Below, piece by piece: positions 35,080 to 41,202 of a stretch of DNA of 41,202 nucleotides. The translations under genes were made by a program, and so were the position numbers. The number at the start of each line of letters is the position of its first letter. Position 1 is the first letter of the stretch. The stretch is from NCBI RefSeq assembly GCF_001635685.1, contig NZ_LWFF01000330.1:1-41202 (forward strand). Direction: 5' to 3'. Source of the DNA: Erythrobacter sp. HI0063. Its GTDB lineage: Bacteria; Pseudomonadota; Alphaproteobacteria; Sphingomonadales; Sphingomonadaceae. The notes under the pieces were generated by a model. That model did no database searches. It had not been told where the DNA came from and was given only the letters and a program-made list of their open reading frames with translations.

Positions 35080-35991
35080 ATGCAGGACGAAACTCTCGCC
35101 GGATCGAACGGCGACGGACAGGATCACGGCGAATTTACGCCGGAAACGGCCAGTGCGACTGCGCCGGATACCGCAGGCGCGCAATTGCGCGCTGCGCGCG
35201 AGGCGCGCGGGCTCGACGTGTCGCAGGTCGCCGCCGAAACGCGTATTCCCCAACGCCATCTCGAAAATATCGAGGCGGGCGATTACGGCAATCTGCCGTC
35301 GCGAACCTATGCGATAGGATTTGCGCGCAGCTACGCCCGCATGCTCGATCTGGACGAGCGGGCGATCCTCGATCAGGTGCGCGCCGAACTGGCGGAGGAC
35401 GAGACGCAGGGCCGGGCGGCACCCGCCAAGTTCGAACCCGGCGATCCGGCGCGCGTCCCTTCGGGCAAGCTCGCATGGCTGGGCGCGCTCGCAGCGGTCC
35501 TGCTGCTGATCGGCGGCTTCGCTTTCTATCGCACCTATTTCTCGCCCGGCCTCGGCCCGGCACCGCTTCAGGAAGAAACGCAGGTCGCGGCGGCAGAAAC
35601 CGGCGCGGCTCCGGATGCGTCCGCCACCCCGGCGATCGATCCGAATGCGGAGGTCGTGTTCACGTCGGAAATGCCCGATACCTGGGTCAAATTCTACGAT
35701 GCGTCGGGTGCCGAGCTGTATCAGGCGCAGATGGGCGAGGGAGAGAGCTTCACCATCCCGCGCGATGCCGAAGGGCCGCAGGTCTGGACCGGCCGGCCCT
35801 ATGCCCTGGCAATTACGGTCGGCGGGCGTCCGGTGCCGAAATTGTCCGAAGAGGACGAGATCGTGCGCGACGTGCCGGTTTCCGCCGAAGCGCTGCTGAC
35901 GCGCGGACAAGAGCCGGCCCCGAGCGCTTCGGCGAGCGCTTCGCCGAGCCCGGCGGGTACGCCGATCGCCGCGCAGCCGGGCGCGCAATAG
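35080..35991 (+). CDS. RodZ-like helix-turn-helix membrane protein
   Basis: This 303-residue protein has a cytoplasmic HTH_25 domain (residues 33-105; GAQLRAAREARGLDVSQVAAETRI, YAIGFARSYARMLDLDE), one membrane segment at about 131-150 (LAWLGALAAVLLLIGGFAFY), and a periplasmic DUF4115 domain (EMPDTWVKFYDASGAELYQAQMGEGESFTIP). That is the RodZ plan, a protein that links MreB to the wall machinery. The tail is Ser/Pro/Ala-rich. GGGGAC lies close before ATG 35080; ATG 35044 is an alternative. A TTGACT at 35014-35019 could be a -35 element for it. It sits between ptsP and cpoB. Confidence 0.87.
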   Translation: MQDETLAGSNGDGQDHGEFTPETASATAPDTAGAQLRAAREARGLDVSQVAAETRIPQRHLENIEAGDYGNLPSRTYAIGFARSYARMLDLDERAILDQVRAELAEDETQGRAAPAKFEPGDPARVPSGKLAWLGALAAVLLLIGGFAFYRTYFSPGLGPAPLQEETQVAAAETGAAPDASATPAIDPNAEVVFTSEMPDTWVKFYDASGAELYQAQMGEGESFTIPRDAEGPQVWTGRPYALAITVGGRPVPKLSEEDEIVRDVPVSAEALLTRGQEPAPSASASASPSPAGTPIAAQPGAQ

Positions 35992-36094
35992 GCCGCAAAC
36001 GCGCAGAGCGGATGGGATAAGGCGCTTCATCCCCTCGACAGCAAAGCGCGGATACGGCACCGCTTCGTTAAGCATTTTGGCTGGAGGGATTGAG

Positions 36095-37003
36095 ATGGCA
36101 ACGATTGCGCGCATTTCGCGCTTCCTTACTGTAGGGGCGGGCGCGCTCGCGGTTCTCGCGGCGCCGGTGCCTGCCTTCGCGCAGGACAACAATGACGAAG
36201 CGCGCCTGCGCAAGCTGGAAGCCGAAGTGCGCGCGCTGCAAAGGCGCGTATTTCCGGGTTCGGAAGGCCGCTATTTCGAGCCGGAGATCACCGGCCAGCC
36301 GCGCCAGAACGCTGCGACCGTCGCAACGCCTTCGACCACCGCCGTCACCGATATCCTGGCGCGTCTCGATGCGCTGGAAAGCCAGATCCAGCGGCTGACC
36401 TCGCAATATGAGGAAGGTTCGTTCGCCGTGCGTGAGCTGACGCAACGGGTTGAAGCGCTCGAAAACCGTGGCGGCTCTTCGGCGGCGCTGCCTGCGCCTT
36501 CTTCTACCGGCGCATCGGGTTCTACGGCAACCACGCCCGCTCCGGCAGCCGCTGCGCGGCCAGATCCCGCGCGTGTGGCGGCAGTTCAGGCGATCGCCAA
36601 GCCTCAGACCGATGATGCGGGCGACGACGAATATTCCTACGGCTTCCGCCTGTGGGATGCAGGTTTCTATCCCGAAGCGCAGCAGCAATTGACGATGTTC
36701 GTCGAACGCTATCCCAACCATTCGCGTATCAGCTATGGCCGCAACCTACTCGGCCGGGCTTATCTCGACGATGGCAAGGCCAAGGAAGCCGCCCCGTGGT
36801 TCCTGCGCAATTACCAGGCCGACAAGGCTGCGGCCCGCGCCGGGGACAGCCTGCTATACCTTGCGGAAACGATGATCGCGCTCGACGATGAAAGCCGGGC
36901 CTGCATCGCGCTGGCGGAGTTCAACGAGACCTATCCGGCGCTCTCCGCCGGGCGGTTGAAGAGCCAGTACGATTCGAACCGCGCGAAAGTCACCTGTAAT
37001 TGA
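36095..37003 (+). CDS. cpoB: CpoB/YbgF-type Tol-associated periplasmic protein
   Basis: This 302-residue exported protein has a signal peptide (ISRFLTVGAGALAVLAAPVPAFAQ), a coiled coil (NDEARLRKLEAEVRALQRRV and ILARLDALESQIQRLTSQYE), a low-complexity Ala/Ser/Thr/Pro linker, and a C-terminal TPR region (GFRLWDAGFYPEAQQQLTMFVERYPNHSRISYGRNLLGRAYLDDG). This is the layout of CpoB/YbgF, which coordinates outer-membrane constriction with wall synthesis together with TolA. GGAGGGA precedes ATG 36095 at normal spacing. tolQRAB and pal are not adjacent here. tilS follows after 19 bases, a pairing common in alphaproteobacteria. Confidence 0.9.
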   Translation: MATIARISRFLTVGAGALAVLAAPVPAFAQDNNDEARLRKLEAEVRALQRRVFPGSEGRYFEPEITGQPRQNAATVATPSTTAVTDILARLDALESQIQRLTSQYEEGSFAVRELTQRVEALENRGGSSAALPAPSSTGASGSTATTPAPAAAARPDPARVAAVQAIAKPQTDDAGDDEYSYGFRLWDAGFYPEAQQQLTMFVERYPNHSRISYGRNLLGRAYLDDGKAKEAAPWFLRNYQADKAAARAGDSLLYLAETMIALDDESRACIALAEFNETYPALSAGRLKSQYDSNRAKVTCN

Positions 37004-37022
37004 TAGCGCGCCCGACCCACGG

Positions 37023-37964
37023 TTGATTGAGCGCTTCGCGCGCGATCTCGCTTCTGTCTGGAGCGAGATCGAGCAGGCGGACGCGAAGCTGGGTATCGCG
37101 GTGTCAGGCGGGCCGGACAGTCTGGCGCTGCTGCTGCTGGCTCGCGCGGCGCTGCCAAGCCGGGTCGAAGCGGCGACGGTGGATCATGGCCTCCGGGCGG
37201 AAAGCGCGGAAGAGGCCGATTTCGTCGCGCGCCTGTGCGGCGATCTGGGCATCCCTCATGCCATACTGCCTGTCGCAGTCGCACCCGGCAACACGCAGGA
37301 TCGGGCGCGGCAGGCGCGTTACACGGCGCTGGACAAATGGACGGCGGCGCGTGGCATGTCGGCGATCGCGACGGCGCATCATGCCGACGATCAGGCCGAA
37401 ACGCTGTTGATGCGCCTCAATCGCGGCAGCGGTCTTTCGGGGCTGGCGGGGGTTCGGGCTTCCACCAAAATTCCGGGCGGCACGGTGGCGTTGGTGCGTC
37501 CGCTGCTGGGTTGGCGGCGGGCGGAATTGCGGGACATCGTTGCGGCGGCCGGGATCGATCCGGTGCAAGATTCTTCCAATGCGGATCGCCGTTTCGATCG
37601 CGTCCGCATGCGCGAGGCGTTGCGGGATTGCGACTGGATCGATGTCACCGCCCTGGCCGTAAGCGCAGCCCATATCGCCGAAGCGGAGGAAGCCTTCGAC
37701 ATCCTGGCAGCGCGGGAATGGGCCGAATGTGTCGAGCGGCACGAAGGCGCCCTGCGCTACCGTCCCAAGGGGCCAAGCCTGATTCGCAAGCGCGTGGTGC
37801 AGCGGATCATCGCTGAATTCGGTGGCGAGGCCGAACTGTCGCAAGTCGCGGATACCATCGCCAAACTCGAAAAGGGCGGGGCTGGCACCCTGGCCGGTGT
37901 GATGGCGCGCGCGAGGAAGGATGTCTGGACCTTCGCAGCCGAACCGCCGCGCCGGACCGGGTAG
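37023..37964 (+). CDS. tilS: TilS, tRNA(Ile)-lysidine synthase
   Basis: TilS converts C34 of the CAU-anticodon tRNA-Ile to lysidine so that it reads AUA. The PP-loop ATP-binding motif is clear (IAVSGGPDSLALLLLA), as are ATAHHADDQAETLLMRLNRGSGLSGLAGV, the region RPLLGWRRAELRD and DSSNADRRFDRVRMR. At 313 residues it is the short form that lacks the C-terminal domains of the E. coli enzyme. The start is likely TTG 37023; no better ATG or GTG leaves the P-loop strand intact. It is 19 bases after cpoB, probably in the same operon. Confidence 0.94.
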   Translation: MIERFARDLASVWSEIEQADAKLGIAVSGGPDSLALLLLARAALPSRVEAATVDHGLRAESAEEADFVARLCGDLGIPHAILPVAVAPGNTQDRARQARYTALDKWTAARGMSAIATAHHADDQAETLLMRLNRGSGLSGLAGVRASTKIPGGTVALVRPLLGWRRAELRDIVAAAGIDPVQDSSNADRRFDRVRMREALRDCDWIDVTALAVSAAHIAEAEEAFDILAAREWAECVERHEGALRYRPKGPSLIRKRVVQRIIAEFGGEAELSQVADTIAKLEKGGAGTLAGVMARARKDVWTFAAEPPRRTG

Positions 37965-37967
37965 CGA

Positions 37968-38657
37968 TCAGCTGGCGATGCTGTCGCCCACGCCGATGCG
38001 TTCGCCATTGGTGATGATCACCATGTCGCCCTTCTTGGCGATGTCGAACAGTTTCGACACGAACTGATCTGGCACGGCGATGCAACCATGGCTGGCATAA
38101 CCGTTTTCGACTTCGGACCCGCCATGGATGGCGATCCCGTCCCATGTCAGGCGCAGCGTCCAGGGCATGGGTGCGTTGCCGTATTTTTCGGAGACGTTGT
38201 GGCGTTCCTTGGTCAGGATCGGGAATTTACCGGTCGGCGTCGGGTGCAGCTCGGTCCCCAGCATGGCGACAGCCGCGCCGATTTCGTAACCGTCGCGAAA
38301 GACCGACACGGTGCGCGCTTCCAGATCCACTGTCACGACCAGCTTGCCGGTTTCGGGCGCGGCATCGGTGTTCCAGTGCCATTCACCGTATTTCATCGGC
38401 CCTTCGATGGGCAGAATGCTCTTGATGACGAAAGGCTCGTTCGCGCGCCGCTCGATATCTGCGAGGGTTTTCGCGGCCAGCGCGCCATGAACGCCGACGG
38501 GCTTTTCCGAAGCGGAAGGCGCAGACGTGGCGGCGAGCGGCGCGGTCTCTTCCGCCACCGCCGGACTGTCAAGCATGGTGCTGCCGAACGCCAGCGCGCC
38601 CAGCCCTAAGGCCAGGGCAAGGGTTCCGCCGCCGATCCATTTCACCGTTGCGTTCAT
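37968..38657 (-). CDS. L,D-transpeptidase (YkuD domain)
   Basis: This envelope enzyme of about 229 residues cross-links or anchors peptidoglycan. It has an N-terminal membrane anchor or signal (WIGGGTLALALGLGALAFG) and an Ala/Ser/Glu-rich linker. The catalytic YkuD domain includes GKLVVTVDLEARTVSVFRDG, TPTGKFPILTK, the histidine in IHGG (178-180) and the nucleophile Cys192 in SHGCIAV. It ends 3 bases from the convergent tilS stop. ATG 38657 and ATG 38666 are both possible. Confidence 0.92.
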   Translation of the reverse strand: MNATVKWIGGGTLALALGLGALAFGSTMLDSPAVAEETAPLAATSAPSASEKPVGVHGALAAKTLADIERRANEPFVIKSILPIEGPMKYGEWHWNTDAAPETGKLVVTVDLEARTVSVFRDGYEIGAAVAMLGTELHPTPTGKFPILTKERHNVSEKYGNAPMPWTLRLTWDGIAIHGGSEVENGYASHGCIAVPDQFVSKLFDIAKKGDMVIITNGERIGVGDSIAS

Positions 38658-38759
38658 AGGCACCATATAGCTCTCACCCGCGCGAAAATCCAGATCGCGC
38701 GAGAATGCGGCCTATGCCGGGACAGCTGCCACCGGAGGGTTAACCGCTAAGGTTAAGAC

Positions 38760-41202
38760 CTATCCATGCGCGCCGAACAGATTGGCGATGGCGATCCCGA
38801 TCCTGAGATTGAGGGCATGCGCGCGCTCGATCGGATCGATGTAATCGCGCCCGATCTGGCTGTACCCTTCGCCTGCCCCGTCCGGATAATCGCTCGTCGC
38901 ATCGAGGTCGAAATCGTCGGGTCGGGGAAAGCTGGTGGGATAGGCGCGCCGCAATTCCTTCAGCGCCTCGTCGATCCGCAGGGTGAAGACCATTTCCAGC
39001 ACGTCGTTGCGGTCGACATCGTTCGCGCGGCTGAAGGGCGGGATGGCCACCGCGCGCAGGAACATGTGCTGGAGCAGAGCAAGGCGCAGCGCCTGAAGTG
39101 CGCCGATGATCCGCCGCGTATCCTCGCGATCGTCCAGCGGGTTTTCGTCGGGCAGCATGTCGAGCAGGCGATGCAGCTTAAGCCCATCGACGCGCAGGCG
39201 CGAGACGAGCCGGCGGAACACCCCGTTGCGATCGTCCTTGGTGAGGTATTCGGCCAGTATCTCGCATGCGGCGGCCAGATGCGGCTCTGTCCCGCGATAG
39301 GGGCGGCTCGCCCAATAGGCGGAATTGAACAGCTCGCCATAGGCGGCCATCGTCTTGATGCTGGCAAGCGCGTTGGACGCGCGCACGAGACGCACGATCT
39401 GGCGTCCGCGCGCGCTCGATTCGAGCAGTTCGGCCACCGCCTCGTAATTGCCCTCAGCCGCGCTGCCGATCCCGGCGAGGATGTTCACCGGATAGCCGAG
39501 TTGCTGGAGAATGGCGTTGTGCGGGATGGCGCGGATCTGGCGCAGGCTCATCTCGCGATCGCGGGACAGATCGCCCTGACGGCGCGAGACGCGGCTGCCG
39601 GTGCTGTTGAGCAGGCCGAGGCCGAATGCGGTCACGGCGCGGGCATAGGTCCGGCTTTCGAGATGTTCGCGCTGGTGGGTGCGGACCGCGCGATAGAAAT
39701 CGAGGCTGAGATCGGTGCGGCGATAGAACGGATCGGCGGGCACGTCCGGATCGGTTTCCGACGGGCGGAGCTCCGCGATCCGGGTCAGCGTGGCCAGCGC
39801 GAGTTCGGGGGTTGAGAAGAACAGATAGCCGTCCCCGCCCTGGAAACTCGCTTCCGGTTCCAGCCGTATCCCGGCGCGCACGAAGCGGCGGCGCGCCCAT
39901 TCGCTCAAGGGCCAGGCGAGCCGGTCTTCATACGATGACGGATGTGCCCCGCGGCCCATCCCTTCGCCGTGGGTGTTGAAGATGAGCGCGGCGGTGTCGG
40001 TCAATCCGTTCGTCGCCATCGCGTCGGCCAAGCGGCCTTGCAGGCGCTCGATCGCGAGGCTGGCGGGAACCTGGCCGACGAAGCGGCCAGCATCGGAAAA
40101 GCCGGTCTGGATGCAGATGCGGCCGCGTGCCCGCGCATACTCGCGGAAGGCGTCTTCGGCGAGCAGCGCGTCGAGGAAGCGCCCACCATGTTCGAGCGCG
40201 TTTTCGGTTTCGAACAGCGGCGAGACGTCGACCTTGTCCGCGATGCCGAACAATTTGGCGAAATAGAGCGCGGCCAGCACGGTGGCGGGCTGTTCGCATT
40301 CCGCCACCAGCATGCGGATCGGCGCGTCGGAATCGACGTGTTCGAGGATCTGCGCCATCGCCAGGAATTGGCGGATCGCCGTGCTGCTTTCGATCGCGAG
40401 CGCGCCGAAATTGCTCCTGAGCGGCTCCACCTTGGCGAGGATGTCGCGCAGCACCGCGATCGCGCCCTGGCTGGCGAGATCGAGGGTGTTGTCCGGGTCG
40501 ATCCGGCGGCGGATCGCATTGTGAAGCTGGCTGGCATTCACGCGGAAATGGATCCAGCCCATGCCCAGCCCGTCCGCCCGCATGGCGGCAGCGAGCGTCT
40601 TGAGCGCGATGGCACGGTCCGTCGCGGCGTCCTCAGCCTCTTCTTCGAGCGCCTCGATAATCGGGGCGAGGCTGGTCAGCTTGTCGGGATGATCGGCGGT
40701 CAGCCGATTGGCAGCGGCGGAAAGCGCTTCGGGTTCGGTCAGGTCGCTGGCGAAATCCTCCGCACGGGCGCGAGCTTCATCGGCGGCGCGCGACAGGTGC
40801 CCGGCCAAATCGTGTCCGCCGTCGATCGCTTTCAGCGAGGCGGCGTAGCGTTCGAGGCGCTGGGCCTTTTCGGCCAGGCGGAAGCCGATCGAATGGTACC
40901 ATTTGATATCGGTCCGCCCGTCCATGTCGTAGCCGACCCAACTCGCGAAGCGGAACGGCATCGGCTGGAGGGTGCGCCAATCCTCGCTCCAGCGTTCCGC
41001 CGCTTCGCCCAGCACGGTGCCGACGATCCGGTCGCGAGCATCCTGCGCGCGCGCGATGGCGCTCATCGCTTCGCTGTGTTCGTAGCCCAGCGTGATCGCC
41101 CGCCGCTCGGTCGAGGCAGCACAAGGCGCGTCGGATATGGGTGCATCGCTGCTGGCGGCCTGCGCCACCGCGTCGGTCTGTGCCGGGGGGAGCAGGAAGG
41201 TG
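38760..41202 (-). CDS. Divergent phosphoenolpyruvate carboxylase-like protein (5' end cut by window)
   Basis: At least 813 residues are visible and the frame stays open to the right edge (..TFLLPPAQTDAVAQAA), so GTG 41168 is probably internal. PEPC landmarks can be followed: SWVGYDMDGRTD (usual SWMGGDRDGNPN), TGFSDAG (usual GYSDSAKDAG), FNTHGEGMGRGAHP (usual FHGRGGTVGRGGGP), SFQGGDGYLF (usual EQGEMIRFK), and LRQIRAIPHNAIL...AGIGSAAEG (usual LRAIPWIF...WLGAGTA). Residues needed for catalysis in classic PEPC are changed (the Lys of SDSxKD and the first Arg of HGRGG). The end reads NLFGAHG rather than MRNTG. It may be a remodelled PEPC or a protein with another role. Confidence 0.8.
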   Translation of the reverse strand, partial: TFLLPPAQTDAVAQAASSDAPISDAPCAASTERRAITLGYEHSEAMSAIARAQDARDRIVGTVLGEAAERWSEDWRTLQPMPFRFASWVGYDMDGRTDIKWYHSIGFRLAEKAQRLERYAASLKAIDGGHDLAGHLSRAADEARARAEDFASDLTEPEALSAAANRLTADHPDKLTSLAPIIEALEEEAEDAATDRAIALKTLAAAMRADGLGMGWIHFRVNASQLHNAIRRRIDPDNTLDLASQGAIAVLRDILAKVEPLRSNFGALAIESSTAIRQFLAMAQILEHVDSDAPIRMLVAECEQPATVLAALYFAKLFGIADKVDVSPLFETENALEHGGRFLDALLAEDAFREYARARGRICIQTGFSDAGRFVGQVPASLAIERLQGRLADAMATNGLTDTAALIFNTHGEGMGRGAHPSSYEDRLAWPLSEWARRRFVRAGIRLEPEASFQGGDGYLFFSTPELALATLTRIAELRPSETDPDVPADPFYRRTDLSLDFYRAVRTHQREHLESRTYARAVTAFGLGLLNSTGSRVSRRQGDLSRDREMSLRQIRAIPHNAILQQLGYPVNILAGIGSAAEGNYEAVAELLESSARGRQIVRLVRASNALASIKTMAAYGELFNSAYWASRPYRGTEPHLAAACEILAEYLTKDDRNGVFRRLVSRLRVDGLKLHRLLDMLPDENPLDDREDTRRIIGALQALRLALLQHMFLRAVAIPPFSRANDVDRNDVLEMVFTLRIDEALKELRRAYPTSFPRPDDFDLDATSDYPDGAGEGYSQIGRDYIDPIERAHALNLRIGIAIANLFGAHG

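Noticed and set aside
1..41202. Mobile elements, CRISPR arrays, tRNA genes or phage islands
   Set aside because: No transposase or integrase frames, no spaced repeats of CRISPR type, and no tRNA-like cloverleaf ends were seen by eye; composition is even along the window.

Overview
The window is high-GC, tightly packed bacterial DNA. Its gene content fits an alphaproteobacterium of the Sphingomonadales, most likely Erythrobacteraceae (inference). Supporting signs are a DUF1465/RcdA-type protein, two small DUF465 proteins, the order ptsP - RodZ-like - cpoB - tilS, Erythrobacter-type TonB receptor and amidohydrolase sequences, and an NTQ-motif rhodopsin of the kind known from marine alphaproteobacteria. 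I see no tRNA, rRNA, CRISPR array, insertion sequence or phage gene. No gap between genes exceeds about 200 bases.

Layout. (1) 3-1487: 3' part of a secreted TolB/amidohydrolase-type protein. (2) 11922-1538, minus strand: a chemotaxis operon in the order cheA, cheW, cheY, cheB, cheR, a GGDEF-EAL c-di-GMP protein, and two methyl-accepting chemotaxis proteins. Several junctions overlap or are very short. CheD, CheZ and flagellar genes are absent from the window. (3) 11991-16126: a MATE exporter, an orphan [2Fe-2S] small subunit of the isoquinoline 1-oxidoreductase type, and a TonB-dependent siderophore receptor with a possible Fur box. (4) 16308-22736: ArsC-type reductase, MFS transporter, SAM methyltransferase, membrane protein, lipB with an overlapping small lipoprotein gene, Old Yellow Enzyme and an EamA transporter. 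(5) 22733-27255: two tandem DUF2254 membrane proteins, divergent from a microbial rhodopsin and a Brp/Blh beta-carotene dioxygenase that makes retinal. (6) 27252-31474: nadA, DUF4230 protein, metallo-beta-lactamase-fold hydrolase and glpK. (7) 31505-37964: DUF1465, two DUF465 proteins, ptsP, RodZ-like protein, cpoB/ybgF and tilS. (8) 37968 to the right edge: an L,D-transpeptidase and a divergent phosphoenolpyruvate-carboxylase-like gene cut by the window end.

The most interesting unit is the rhodopsin/blh pair. Helix C of the opsin reads N-T-Q at the three key positions, the signature of light-driven inward chloride pumps. It also has a glycine where bacteriorhodopsin has Trp138, the opening that lets xanthorhodopsin-type pumps bind a carotenoid antenna. 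A strong hairpin terminator lies between opsin and blh, so the retinal-making enzyme may be expressed at a lower level than the opsin. Other points of note are a PEPC homologue with changed catalytic motifs, a CheA with two CheW-like domains and a degenerate C-terminal receiver, and a perfect 10-bp inverted repeat directly upstream of the last MCP gene.
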